35,329 bases of DNA from Bacteriovoracaceae bacterium (GCA_947448495.1 CANFNX010000011.1:1-35329), one strand, 5' to 3'; positions 7,937 through 16,363 are shown, counted from the stretch's first letter. Translations and numbers: made by a program. Notes: generated by a model not told the origin, from the sequence alone.

Positions 7937-8950
7937 TTATAGAGGCGACTCAACCTTAAACGGAAGGATCTCCATCCCATGGGCCCGAACTTTGGTTTCA
8001 ATCACATTTGGATCAAGACCTTTATGGACCAGGATAAAGCAGCCACCGCCGCCAGCGCCGCACATCTTTAATCCTAACACATTTCCTTCATTTTTTAATT
8101 CTGATGTAAATTGACGAATTTTATCAGTCGTAATTCCAGGAAAGAGCTTTTCACGCTCAAGCCCCTCTTGAGCAATATTTTGAAGCATCTCATCCCATTT
8201 ACGCTCTTTAAGTGCAATGTAAGTGGCGTGAGAAATCTGGGCAATACGATTAAGCCCCTCGACAACTTCTGGTTTTTTATCAAAAAAGCCTTTATAAACT
8301 TCCCAGTTATTGATCCCAGAAGCTCGGGATTGACCCGAGGAGATAAGAGTCAGATGGGTTTCAAGGATATGTTTCAGTTCATCTGAATAGAGCTGCTCCA
8401 CCTTGATTTCACCTTCAACTCCTTTAACTGCCAGCACTCCACCTGTCAGCGCCGGAAAATAATCTTGGTAGCCCGCCATTCCCTGATTTAAAATTCGGCT
8501 TTCAACTGCTTTCACCCGAAGAACAGCATTCAAACGATCATAGTTGTAACCTGTAAAATTACAAAGAGCTCGATAAAGGGTCACCCCCATCGCTGAAGAA
8601 CCACCAAGCCCAGATCCAGCTGGTGCACCCGAAGAGAGTTCAAGTTTTAGACCAGAATTAATATTAAAGAGCCTCAGAATTTGAAGAACAAAAGACATTT
8701 CAGCAAATTCTTTTGTGTAAACGACGCGATCTTCAGTTAAATCCTTCGACTCGTATTTGTAAGTTTTATTATAATCTTTGGAATGAATTTCAATTCCATC
8801 AAATGCTATCTTGGAAAGGGTGACAGAAGCTTTTAAACCTGTTGCCACATTTAAAGTAACGACATTTTTAATAATAAGATTGATGGGCTCAATATCAAGT
8901 GTTCCACCAACAAGATCAACTCTTACACTACCCTGATTAGTTACCTGCAT
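7937..8950 (-). CDS. GHMP-family kinase, possibly heptose-7-phosphate kinase-like (HddA)
   Basis: 337 aa with the three GHMP signatures in order: an N-terminal substrate loop RVDLVGGTLDIEP (10-22), the ATP-binding motif 2 PAGSGLGGSSAMG (110-122), and motif 3 KMCGAGGGGCF (295-305). The 'GG-T-D' form of motif 1 is seen in D-glycero-D-manno-heptose 7-phosphate kinases and related sugar kinases rather than in mevalonate or homoserine kinases. No other heptose pathway gene lies nearby, so the substrate stays open. The start ATG 8950 lies 14 bases inside the hpt 3' end, indicating coupling. The downstream gene's ribosome site overlaps this gene's stop. Confidence 0.8.
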   Translation of the reverse strand: MQVTNQGSVRVDLVGGTLDIEPINLIIKNVVTLNVATGLKASVTLSKIAFDGIEIHSKDYNKTYKYESKDLTEDRVVYTKEFAEMSFVLQILRLFNINSGLKLELSSGAPAGSGLGGSSAMGVTLYRALCNFTGYNYDRLNAVLRVKAVESRILNQGMAGYQDYFPALTGGVLAVKGVEGEIKVEQLYSDELKHILETHLTLISSGQSRASGINNWEVYKGFFDKKPEVVEGLNRIAQISHATYIALKERKWDEMLQNIAQEGLEREKLFPGITTDKIRQFTSELKNEGNVLGLKMCGAGGGGCFILVHKGLDPNVIETKVRAHGMEILPFKVESPL

Positions 8951-9467
8951 TTAACATTCCTATGTATGGGAGTTCACGATAGCGGCCGGCATAATCTAGG
9001 CCATAACCAATGACAAACTTATCCTCAATTTCAAAACCAAGATAATCAATATTCACTTTATGCTTTAATTTGACCGGCTTGAAAAGTAGAGAAGCAAGTT
9101 TGACAGTCTTTGGCTTTCGAACGTGCATCATATCCATCAGAGTTTTAATCGTAAGTCCGGTATCAACAATATCTTCCACGATTAAAACATTCTTGCCTTC
9201 AATATTGGCCGTGATATCCATCTCGAGGCGAACATTGCCAGAACTATTGGTGGAATCTCCATAGGAAGAAAGTGAGATAAACTCAAGAGAAACTGGACGA
9301 TTAATTTTCTTAATGAGATCAGAACAAAAAATAAAGGCTCCTTTCAGAACACAAATGACAATCAGATCCTCATTTTCGAAATCTTTTGTGATCGCTTTTC
9401 CAAGTGCCTCAATTCGAAGTGAGATTTCCTCCTCCGTTATAAGGGCTTCAGGGGTATACATTTCCAT
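8937..9467 (-). CDS. hpt: Hypoxanthine phosphoribosyltransferase
   Basis: Converts hypoxanthine (and usually guanine) plus PRPP to the nucleotide in the cytoplasm. 176 aa, the normal bacterial size. The PRPP loop LIVEDIVDTGLTI (95-107) is intact. The flexible-loop Ser-Tyr pair is present (SLSSYGDS, 65-72), as are LKGAFIF (41-47) and the purine-binding C-terminal segment with DYLGFEIEDKFVIGYGLDYAG. The start ATG 9467 has AGGAG six bases upstream, between the upp-like stop and the ATG, so this start is secure. It lies between the uracil phosphoribosyltransferase-like gene and the GHMP kinase. With tdk upstream, the operon covers base and thymidine salvage. Confidence 0.94.
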   Translation of the reverse strand: MEMYTPEALITEEEISLRIEALGKAITKDFENEDLIVICVLKGAFIFCSDLIKKINRPVSLEFISLSSYGDSTNSSGNVRLEMDITANIEGKNVLIVEDIVDTGLTIKTLMDMMHVRKPKTVKLASLLFKPVKLKHKVNIDYLGFEIEDKFVIGYGLDYAGRYRELPYIGMLNAGN

Positions 9468-9476
9468 AGTTTTCTC

Positions 9477-10295
9477 CTAGCAATACGAGTTGTTAAGAAT
9501 CTCTCCTAACCCACCCGCACCTGGTACAATATATTGAATAGAATTTAAGCCTTTTTCTTTTGCCCACAATTTTCCCGGTATTTCTTCAAGAGCTTCCCTA
9601 GTAGACAAACCGCGATCTAGTCTCAACGTAAAGATTTTAAGATCAGGACAACTTTTAGTCACGCGCTCGATATATTCCGGGGTAATAATCAAGTGCATGG
9701 CCACAATCATTTTTGGACAACCACCAACATGATTTTTATAGTGATTGTAGACTTCTACAATCGTACCACCAGTTGCTCCCATCGGGTCTGGTAAAAGAAC
9801 AATTGCCTCATCAACATCGCCACCAATTTTAGAACCAGAAATATTTACGCCAGTCACTTTACCTTCCTGATCACTTACTCGGGCGACATAGAAATGGTCC
9901 TGTCTAACGCCACTCGGACGTAGAAAATAGTTAAGTTTCTCGTAGCAGATATGTGAGGGAAAAGTTCCCGCTCGTGCCAAATCAACAATCACCGCGCGAG
10001 ATTGAGGATTTACAATTTCTCCCTCATAAATGGCTTCAGGGTGTGAAGTTTTCATTCTTGTTTCAACTGAAGCACTGACTCTGGGAAATTGACTGTCAAT
10101 GACCTGATCGAGAAGGTAATTATACAGCATTGAGACAATATGATTGATTTGGGGTTGCTCTGTTGCAGGAGAGCCTAATTTTGCGAGCAAAGTCAGCATT
10201 AAAGGAGAAGAAAGAATATGAACATTTTCTCCATAATAATGGACCTGTTCATTGGTCTTAAAGCTTAGTTGCTGGTGTTGAAAATCTTTTGCCAT
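9477..10295 (-). CDS. upp: Uracil phosphoribosyltransferase-like protein, divergent and long
   Basis: Expected reaction: uracil + PRPP to UMP. The PRPP-binding loop LLPDPMGATGGTI (167-179) matches the UPRTase form 'DPMLATGGS', and the C-terminal YIVPGAGGLGEI (255-266) aligns with the uracil-binding 'YIVPGLGDAGD'. R100-V104 and the SxxETR segment around 76-80 also fit the family. It is 272 aa, against about 208 for E. coli Upp; the extra length is in the N-terminal third and an inter-strand region. The replacement of GDAGD by GGLGE makes base specificity uncertain. ATG 10295 lies in one arm of a perfect 12-bp hairpin, with no Shine-Dalgarno. It is between tdk (37 bases upstream) and hpt. Confidence 0.82.
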   Translation of the reverse strand: MAKDFQHQQLSFKTNEQVHYYGENVHILSSPLMLTLLAKLGSPATEQPQINHIVSMLYNYLLDQVIDSQFPRVSASVETRMKTSHPEAIYEGEIVNPQSRAVIVDLARAGTFPSHICYEKLNYFLRPSGVRQDHFYVARVSDQEGKVTGVNISGSKIGGDVDEAIVLLPDPMGATGGTIVEVYNHYKNHVGGCPKMIVAMHLIITPEYIERVTKSCPDLKIFTLRLDRGLSTREALEEIPGKLWAKEKGLNSIQYIVPGAGGLGEILNNSYC

Positions 10296-10320
10296 GGTGA
10301 TTTAGGGTACCATGGCAAAA
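10287..10320 (-). promoter_or_regulatory. Perfect 12-bp hairpin sequestering the upp start codon, with a 3-codon leader ORF
   Basis: In the mRNA sense, TTTTGCCATGGT (10320-10309), a 10-base loop ACCCTAAATC, then ACCATGGCAAAA (10298-10287). The second arm contains the upp ATG (10295-10293). The first arm opens a mini-ORF ATG GTA CCC TAA (10313-10302) ending six bases before that ATG. No Shine-Dalgarno is seen before either ATG. It could be a translational gate or, as DNA, a palindromic operator. The structure is directly visible; the role is inferred. Confidence 0.6.
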
Positions 10321-10332
10321 TAAGAAATGTCT

Positions 10333-10953
10333 CTAGTTTGAAAGTTGAGCGAGAGGCTTAATCTCTTCATCTAAGGGAAGAAGAGCTTGCTCCTCATGCT
10401 CATCATATTGATAGTGGCCACGGCAACGTGCTTCATAAGCATCAGTCTCGCCTAGTAGAACTCGATCTTTGCAAGCACTGAGCCTCTGTGAACGAGTCGC
10501 CGGAGCACCACAAACAGTACAAATAGAATGAATTTTCATGACTTCATCTGCTAGCGCCAGGAGTGTCGGCATTGGACCAAAAGGCTGGGCACGATAATCA
10601 AGATCTAAACCAGCACAAATAACTCTATACCCTCGTGCCGCCAACTTCGTCACAACTGTAATTATGTTTTCATCAAAAAATTGCACTTCATCTATCGCTA
10701 CCACTCGAGTGGAGTCCTTAAGTCGAATCAAGATATCAACCGCATTCTCTACAGGCTCAGATTTAATTGCTTGAGATGAGTGAGAAACAACATCTTCCTT
10801 ATCGTAACGAACATCAATAGCAGGTTTGAAAATTTGAACTCTTTGCTTGGCAATTTGAGCACGTTTCACTCGACGAATCAGCTCTTCTGTTTTACCAGAA
10901 AACATTGGACCGCAAACAACTTCAATTGAACCATGAAAGTACTGGTGCGTCAC
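10333..10953 (-). CDS. tdk: Thymidine kinase, type II
   Basis: Phosphorylates thymidine with ATP. Motifs, numbered from the GTG start: P-loop GPMFSGKT (15-22), catalytic base Glu in DEVQFF (88-93), lasso/lid segment CAGLDLDYRAQPFGPMP, and a zinc site C145-x2-C148 with C177 and H180. From GTG 10953 the protein has 206 aa, as in E. coli (205), and has the usual short lead to the P-loop. AGGAG (10962-10966, minus sense) sits eight bases before it. An ATG 72 bases further upstream would add 24 unconserved residues and is less likely. First gene of the salvage operon (tdk, upp-like, hpt, GHMP kinase, DUF429-like), which would suit an organism taking up prey or host nucleosides. Confidence 0.95.
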   Translation of the reverse strand: MTHQYFHGSIEVVCGPMFSGKTEELIRRVKRAQIAKQRVQIFKPAIDVRYDKEDVVSHSSQAIKSEPVENAVDILIRLKDSTRVVAIDEVQFFDENIITVVTKLAARGYRVICAGLDLDYRAQPFGPMPTLLALADEVMKIHSICTVCGAPATRSQRLSACKDRVLLGETDAYEARCRGHYQYDEHEEQALLPLDEEIKPLAQLSN

Positions 10954-11081
10954 AGGGTCATCTCCTCGAAATAAAATTACTTTTGTGTGTAAAACAATAG
11001 TTCCAAACAAACGAAAATCTGACAATCACACTTGGTTTTACAAAGGCATGAATTCCCGTGGCCGTAAGAAAATATCAGGGA
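10954..11081 (-). promoter_or_regulatory. Intergenic leader upstream of tdk
   Basis: 128 bases between tdk and the end of the gliding-type operon, where the salvage operon promoter must lie. An AT-rich stretch (10967-11010) holds several weak -10/-35-like hexamers, but none with a convincing pair and spacing. I see no strong terminator for the Yip1-like gene here. The only clear element is the AGGAG ribosome site at 10962-10966. Confidence 0.35.
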
Positions 11082-11738
11082 CTAAAAGACTGAAACTAAA
11101 CAAATTACACTGAATATCAGCACGCTAAAGACAAAAGCCGCAATTAAGGTTGGCGTTAAAAGAATGACCCAGGCGAGGGACCTTGAAGCTCCTAAATTAG
11201 AGCGCAATCCCGCATAAAGCAGAAAATAGTAGAGAAAACTTTGAATGAAATCACCAAGAAAAGGAATAACACAAAACAAGTTCGAACTAAGAGCATGAGT
11301 CGTGATCTGATCAGCAATCTCCTCATGAGGTAACTCTGGGTTCAACCATTTACTGAAAATCCTAATAACCCATGACCAAACCTCAGTCATGACAAAAGCG
11401 GCAATTGGAAAAAAGATAATATCGAGGGCAGCTGAAAAAAGGACAAAGTAGTAAGTCGAAATACCAGAGCTATAAACGATATCCTGAAGAACAGGAAAAC
11501 TTTCACTCTGAAAACGCAGAAAGGCTTGCAAGAAAAAATTTATAATGACGATTTTCCCCACACCCCTGATGAGGGCAAAGATCCATGAAATCCCTAGCGC
11601 TTCAGATAAATTAAGGGGCTCAAAAAGATGTTCACCATGCCCAGGCAGGGCAAGATGATGACGGAATTGCTGATGAATCCTAAAAGGATGAATCAATACC
11701 ATCAGATACGTTTCGAACAAATCAAATAAATGTCTCAC
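11082..11738 (-). CDS. Yip1-like multi-pass membrane protein
   Basis: 218 aa. An N-terminal amphipathic segment (MRHLFDLFETYLMVLIHPFR) precedes five or so membrane helices. The pattern 'hydrophobic start with HPF-x-x-x-x-F, then G-i-s-W-i-F-A-L-i-R, then a helix-rich core with A-L-D-I-i-f-F-P-i-A' is like the Yip1 domain family found downstream of many envelope operons. The start codon appears to be GTG at 11738, four bases after the DUF4340 stop, with AGTAGG just upstream; the ATG at residue 13 is a weaker alternative. Last gene of the gld-type operon. Function unknown; an accessory role to the ABC system is inferred from position only. Confidence 0.55.
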   Translation of the reverse strand: MRHLFDLFETYLMVLIHPFRIHQQFRHHLALPGHGEHLFEPLNLSEALGISWIFALIRGVGKIVIINFFLQAFLRFQSESFPVLQDIVYSSGISTYYFVLFSAALDIIFFPIAAFVMTEVWSWVIRIFSKWLNPELPHEEIADQITTHALSSNLFCVIPFLGDFIQSFLYYFLLYAGLRSNLGASRSLAWVILLTPTLIAAFVFSVLIFSVICLVSVF

Positions 11739-11742
11739 CCTA

Positions 11743-13053
11743 CTACTTTAGCACATCCGCAAAAGTTGCGAGAAAAGAATTATTTAAATAAAAGAAATGC
11801 GCCTTAAAACCTCTAGTCAAATTAACAAGTATAAGCTCCTCTTGCTTCTTCCAAAAAAGTATTTCCTGACCAAAAATTTCAACTCTTAGATGGGAACCTG
11901 ACAAAAGTATCTTTTTTTCAGAGTTAGTTAATTGAGAAACTCGATCGGCCTGGTCCTTGTCGCCTAAATTCAATAGGTATTCGAAGAGCAGACTCATCTT
12001 AGGGGAGTCGACTTTGAAGGCCGAAGTTTCAAACCCAAGTGGCTCACTATTTATAAGGTTAACATAAGCCGATTTATCGTCTTGCATGAAATGGACCCTC
12101 GTTTTTGAAAAGGGTTTTAGAACCGAATGCGGAATGACTTTTTTGTCCCAAAAATCCTGAAGATTTACAAAAAAGGGTTTTAGCGTTCCCCCAATCATGA
12201 GCCAAGCTCGCTTGTTTTTGGAATCAACAATGTAAGAATCGGCTGATCGTGAGGAGTTTAACCAAAGCTCCCAAATCTCTGACGAGTGATCACCAAGAAA
12301 AGAGATTTTTCCTAGAAGATGCTTTTTTATTGACTCGCTATAGGTGACTTCCTTCTTGAGAGTGACTTGCGTAAGGAGAGAAATAAACTTGTCACCAATT
12401 TTGTCATGTACAGATATCCCTTCAATTGGCGGCGGAACTGTTTCATTGGATTTTAAATTAAGTTCAAAACTGGGGCGACTTTCTAATTCGATTAAAATTT
12501 TACCCGCAGAAAGAAGTGGGTAATAACGAAAGAGTTGGGTTTCAATCAAGTTGGTAAGTTTTAGACCAAATAGCTTTTTAAAGTTTTGGTATTTAATCTC
12601 AGCAAGTTTTGTATCGTCATCTGTGATTTCCCCACTTGTACCATCGATGGTGGCAATCATGATTTGATTTCCTCTTGCCAGATAAAACCCCTGACGATCA
12701 AAAGTTAAATCCCCTAATAGAAAATCCTCATTATTCACCTTGAAAGAAAGTGCCGTAGAAAAGAAAGTACCCTTATCACCTGTAATTGTTTTTACTTGCC
12801 GTATTGAGTATAGTTGCTTTTCGAGTTGATGAAGGGAATTATGCGATAGAAGCTGAGCACCACTCCACCACTGCTGGTTTTTCTTTGTAGCCTCAATATC
12901 TCCCCACCGAATGTAATGAAGATCTTGGCCCGAGAAAAGGAGATCTTTGGTTAATGATTTGTCAAAATCAGAACGTATTCGCTTTTCATGAAAAAAGTAA
13001 GTGCCGATTAATAAAATGATTAAAATTCCAACTAAACTCAGGTTTTTTTTCAT
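11743..13053 (-). CDS. DUF4340-type membrane-anchored protein of the gliding ABC locus
   Basis: 436 aa with one N-terminal membrane anchor (NLSLVGILIILLIGTYFF, residues 4-21) and a large extracytoplasmic region made of repeating beta-strand/helix units of about 130 residues. Examples are 'DLHYIRWGDIEATKKNQQWW', 'LSFKVNNEDFLLGDLTFD', and later 'KNKRAWLMIGGTLKPFF'. This is the pattern of DUF4340 proteins, which commonly follow gldA-gldF-gldG-like genes. The ATG overlaps the gldG stop by four bases (ATGA), so the two proteins are probably made together. The DUF4340 call rests on context plus the strand pattern. Confidence 0.65.
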   Translation of the reverse strand: MKKNLSLVGILIILLIGTYFFHEKRIRSDFDKSLTKDLLFSGQDLHYIRWGDIEATKKNQQWWSGAQLLSHNSLHQLEKQLYSIRQVKTITGDKGTFFSTALSFKVNNEDFLLGDLTFDRQGFYLARGNQIMIATIDGTSGEITDDDTKLAEIKYQNFKKLFGLKLTNLIETQLFRYYPLLSAGKILIELESRPSFELNLKSNETVPPPIEGISVHDKIGDKFISLLTQVTLKKEVTYSESIKKHLLGKISFLGDHSSEIWELWLNSSRSADSYIVDSKNKRAWLMIGGTLKPFFVNLQDFWDKKVIPHSVLKPFSKTRVHFMQDDKSAYVNLINSEPLGFETSAFKVDSPKMSLLFEYLLNLGDKDQADRVSQLTNSEKKILLSGSHLRVEIFGQEILFWKKQEELILVNLTRGFKAHFFYLNNSFLATFADVLK

Positions 13054-14585
13054 AACACTCTTCGACGTCTATAGACAAATATGGCCGCAGAGAAAAAGAC
13101 AATTGGCACAATAAGAATAGCTATAACAAATATCAGTTGAATATGTTGAGCACTTAGGAAGACAGGGAACTCCTCAACACCTGGCCTATTTAAAGAAATT
13201 AACCCCTCATCTTTAACTAACCAGTTCAGAGAATTTAAAAATAAATGAGGGTTACCTGTTTGGTTTTGATAAGCATTAATTAAGAATGAACTAGATCCTA
13301 ACAAGATGAATCTTGAATCAAGCACACTCCCTTGACCAACTTTTTCACCAATCCCAATTAATCCAATCGGTCCTTTTAGGTCCTCATTTTCTTTAAAGAC
13401 AGCCTGACCTTTGACAGCTGCTTTCAAATCTGTTTCTGCCCAGCTACCAGGAAAGGCGGAGGTAAAGGCCAGGATGGTAGCAGCATCATTGCCCTCAAGA
13501 GTCGAGACAGATGAACTCAAGGGAAAAACTGTTCTTAAATTAAAATTGGCCGTAATCGGGTGGTTTGATTCATACCTATTGATGACTGGTATAGTTGCCT
13601 CAGACCCCTGAACAGTCGAGAGACGATCAATCACAATATCTTTTCCGAGCTTAAGACCGTATGGCCGCGCTAATTTAGTTAAGTTGTCATAAACTTCAGA
13701 CTTAAAAGCAGGTGCTAAGGCGAGATAAACACTCCCCCCAGACCCAAGGTAATTTTCAAGCTGCTTAATTTCAGAATCAAGAAAACCTGAGATCGGACCA
13801 AAAATCAAAACAGCTGAGGCATCTGTAGGTATTTTTTGAGTTTGTGTTAAGTCTAAATCTCGAAGCTCATAATTTTGATCCTTCATTCGCTGGCAAAGAT
13901 CAGATATACCTTCTTGCGTTTTAACCTGACACGATAACTCTTGATGACCCGTGATCATATAAAGCACAATTTTATCTTTCTTAATCACTTTTAGAATCGC
14001 ATTAGTCACAGAAAGTTCACCCGTCATGGCAAATCGTGTTTCAATATTTTTGGAAGCAACGATAATGGTTCCATTTTCCGTAATATTTTTCTCGCGCACT
14101 AAATCTGGACGAACATCTGTGTCAACAGCGTTTAGTTGTATATATTGACTCTTGGCCTCATACAGTTTTAAAACATCTAAGATCGGCTTCCATTCTTCTC
14201 GCTTGGCATATAGGGTAAGAGATAAAGGAGACTTGACCATTGAAATAATCTTTAATGTTTGCTCGGTTAAACTGTTTCGCTTTTCCTGAGTGAGATCAAA
14301 TTCTTTATAGTTTTTATTACCTAGATAGTTCAAAACCCCAACAATACTGAGAACTAGTAAAACGTTGAAAACATGAAATAAGACATTCCTAAAATAATGG
14401 CTCTTTATAAATGAACGAACCTCTGCCCAACGTGTAAGGATAAGTAAAAGAGCAAGTGTGACAGAAAAGATGCTCAGGCCAATATTCAAGGTTTTGTATT
14501 CGGGAGCAGAAATCCAGAGAGAAATAGCTGCCAGCGTCACCAAGACATTTACAATCACCCAAAGTGGGTAGAGAAAATTTTTCAT
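13050..14585 (-). CDS. gldG: GldG-like ABC transporter auxiliary protein
   Basis: 511 aa. There are two N-terminal membrane helices (about 6-26 and 31-48), a third near residue 70 (VLFHVFNVLLVLSIVGVLNYLG), a large periplasmic domain, and a C-terminal helix (HIQLIFVIAILIVPIVFFSAAIFV) followed by a basic RRRR tail. The motifs DLTQEKRNSLTEQTLKI and SPLSLTLYAKREEW, then VDTDVRPDLVREKNI and MTGHQELS-like 'ITGHQE', are the recognisable order of the GldG/DUF4350-like ABC-auxiliary family. ATG 14585 has GGAGG eight bases upstream and a TGATG junction with gldF; TTG and GTG codons just upstream are alternatives. With GldA and GldF it would form an ABC export complex tied to gliding or surface adhesion in Bacteroidetes; the role here is inferred. 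Confidence 0.8.
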   Translation of the reverse strand: MKNFLYPLWVIVNVLVTLAAISLWISAPEYKTLNIGLSIFSVTLALLLILTRWAEVRSFIKSHYFRNVLFHVFNVLLVLSIVGVLNYLGNKNYKEFDLTQEKRNSLTEQTLKIISMVKSPLSLTLYAKREEWKPILDVLKLYEAKSQYIQLNAVDTDVRPDLVREKNITENGTIIVASKNIETRFAMTGELSVTNAILKVIKKDKIVLYMITGHQELSCQVKTQEGISDLCQRMKDQNYELRDLDLTQTQKIPTDASAVLIFGPISGFLDSEIKQLENYLGSGGSVYLALAPAFKSEVYDNLTKLARPYGLKLGKDIVIDRLSTVQGSEATIPVINRYESNHPITANFNLRTVFPLSSSVSTLEGNDAATILAFTSAFPGSWAETDLKAAVKGQAVFKENEDLKGPIGLIGIGEKVGQGSVLDSRFILLGSSSFLINAYQNQTGNPHLFLNSLNWLVKDEGLISLNRPGVEEFPVFLSAQHIQLIFVIAILIVPIVFFSAAIFVYRRRRVL

Positions 14586-15340
14586 CACCAATTCCTCCGT
14601 CCAAGACTCTTCACTGTCAGAAGACCAAAAATGAAAACAAAGCTCAGATAATAAATAATATCTTGCGTTCCTATGCTTCCTCGCAAAATTCTCTCAAAAT
14701 GAGAGGTGATTCCAATATAAGTAAAGATTTCAGAAATGACATAATTTGAATTTAAATGCCCTCCCCATGTGATCATCCACAGAAACATGATTCCAAGGAT
14801 AGAAAGGAGAGATGATACAATTTGATTAGCAGATATTGATGAACAAAAAACGCCCAACGATACATAGGCCAAAGCATTTAGAATTACGGCGAGATAAGAT
14901 GATCCAAGCATACTAAAGTCTTTGATACCTATTCCCCATATCACAATAGGAAAGATGATAGTCATCACGAGCAAACTCATAACCAACAGCAAAGCAGCAA
15001 CACCTTTTGCAAGAACTAACTGCCAATCACGAATCGGTGAAAGCCAATAGAGATCAATCGTCTCCATTCTCCTTTCCTCAGAAAAAAGCTTCATTGTTAT
15101 GATAGGGACAAAAAAGAGGAAAAGAAAATTTACGTTCGCGAAAAACTTTAAAACTACTTCTTCTACAAAGGAAATCTGTTCTGTGTAATTTGGGGGCAAA
15201 CTTTGAATACCATCAGAATAGGTCACCAGGAGATTAAAGAAAATGATACCACTAATAAGAGAAAAAAGACCTATCAGGACATAGGCCAGTGGTGAAGCAA
15301 AATATGACTCTAATTCTTTTTTGATTAATGTGAATGTCAT
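14585..15340 (-). CDS. gldF: GldF-like ABC-2 permease
   Basis: 251 aa ABC-2-type membrane component with six helices. The start MTFTLIKKELESYFASPLAY and the segment PIITMKLFSEERRMETIDLY (residues about 100-119) are the typical permease features: an amphipathic lead helix, then the cytoplasmic 'l-x-x-E-k-x-x-x-T' coupling region that meets the ATPase. WLSPIRDWQLVLAKG and the following helices fit GldF. ATG 15340 overlaps the gldA stop by one base (TGATG); GTG 15343 is a less likely start. The stop likewise overlaps gldG by one base. Its partners are GldA and GldG. Confidence 0.83.
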   Translation of the reverse strand: MTFTLIKKELESYFASPLAYVLIGLFSLISGIIFFNLLVTYSDGIQSLPPNYTEQISFVEEVVLKFFANVNFLFLFFVPIITMKLFSEERRMETIDLYWLSPIRDWQLVLAKGVAALLLVMSLLVMTIIFPIVIWGIGIKDFSMLGSSYLAVILNALAYVSLGVFCSSISANQIVSSLLSILGIMFLWMITWGGHLNSNYVISEIFTYIGITSHFERILRGSIGTQDIIYYLSFVFIFGLLTVKSLGRRNW

Positions 15341-16266
15341 CACTTAGTCTCCGTCATATGTAAAAAGATATCTTCCAGTTCTGGCGACTCCACATGCATC
15401 GTTTGAAGTTTAACTCCATGTGAGATCAGAAATTTCGAAAGCTCATAACGAATATCCTTATCCTGGTGAAAATTGATAAGAAATTGTTCTTCATTGTTTA
15501 GGACATGGTGATGAGTGATCTCGTAAGAACCGAAAGAGGTTAGATCAGGAAGTTTTTCTGAGGGTCCAATACCTACCTTTAATACTAGTCCTTGTCGAAA
15601 TTTCTGATGAATTTCACTCAAGTCGCCAGACGCGCGTATTTTACCTCTATGGATAATCGTTATCTGATCACAAATTTGCTCAACCTCACTCAATATGTGT
15701 GAAGAAAATAGAATCGTTTTTTGACCGGCGAGCTTTTTAATAAAGTCTCTTAGTTCAACCACGGCCTGAGGGTCTAATCCATTTGTAGGCTCATCTAAAA
15801 TTAAAAAAGGAGCATCATAGACGATCGCCCCACCAAGACCAACTCTTTGCCTAAATCCCTTAGACAAATTCCCTATTAATCTACTCTTCACTTGCGTTAG
15901 ATTTAATTCCTCCATGACTTTTTCTACTTTTTCTTTCACATGCTGAACACGATGTAACTTCGCTACAAAACTCAAATAATTTTCAACCTTCATATCGAGA
16001 TAAAGTGGGGCATTCTCTGACAGAAGACCAATAAGATTTTTAGAATCATTTTTTTCTGGTGAAATTTTCTGACCAAAGAGCCTAATTTCACCGTCCGTGG
16101 GTAATAAAAGACCAGCTATCATTTTCATAGTGGTAGACTTCCCGGCACCATTTGGGCCAAGAAACCCATGAATTGATCCAGACTTCACCTGAAAAGACAC
16201 ATTTGAGACAGCTGTACGACCAGGATATTCCTTAGTGACACCATCAACTATTAAAATTTTTTCCAT
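15340..16266 (-). CDS. gldA: GldA-like ABC transporter ATPase
   Basis: 308 aa ATPase: Walker A GPNGAGKST (37-45), Q-loop region GLLSENAPLY, signature LSKGFRQR (134-141) and Walker B FLILDEP (154-160) with NGLDP D-loop; switch His in FSSHIL. The roughly 80-residue C-terminal extension after the NBD is the form seen in ABC-2-type drug/gliding ATPases. I choose ATG 16266, preceded by GGAAA, because the longer form would need a TTG start and adds nine unconserved residues. First gene of the gldA-gldF-gldG-DUF4340-Yip1 operon, divergent from the nrnA-like gene across about 97 bases. Confidence 0.88.
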   Translation of the reverse strand: MEKILIVDGVTKEYPGRTAVSNVSFQVKSGSIHGFLGPNGAGKSTTMKMIAGLLLPTDGEIRLFGQKISPEKNDSKNLIGLLSENAPLYLDMKVENYLSFVAKLHRVQHVKEKVEKVMEELNLTQVKSRLIGNLSKGFRQRVGLGGAIVYDAPFLILDEPTNGLDPQAVVELRDFIKKLAGQKTILFSSHILSEVEQICDQITIIHRGKIRASGDLSEIHQKFRQGLVLKVGIGPSEKLPDLTSFGSYEITHHHVLNNEEQFLINFHQDKDIRYELSKFLISHGVKLQTMHVESPELEDIFLHMTETK

Positions 16267-16363
16267 ATTTATTTCCGATTCAGTATGACCCAACTACAAT
16301 TAAATCTTTAAAGTGAATCAACACTGTAGTTCCTGGCTTAAGTGCCGAAAAGCTCATTACACT
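16267..16363. promoter_or_regulatory. Divergent intergenic region between gldA and nrnA-like gene
   Basis: 97 AT-rich bases that must carry promoters for both directions. On the minus strand, TTGATT with 17 bases to TGTAGT is a weak candidate for the gld operon. AACTACA and TGTAGTT, about 26 bases apart, form a 7-bp inverted repeat of uncertain meaning. No strong promoter is seen for the plus gene. Confidence 0.3.

Noticed and set aside
10954-11025. 24-residue N-terminal extension of tdk
   Set aside because: Family length and the AGGAG site favour GTG 10953; the extension has no conserved residues.
13411-13611. 66-aa plus-strand ORF inside gldG
   Set aside because: Antisense to a well-supported gene; no ribosome site or motif.
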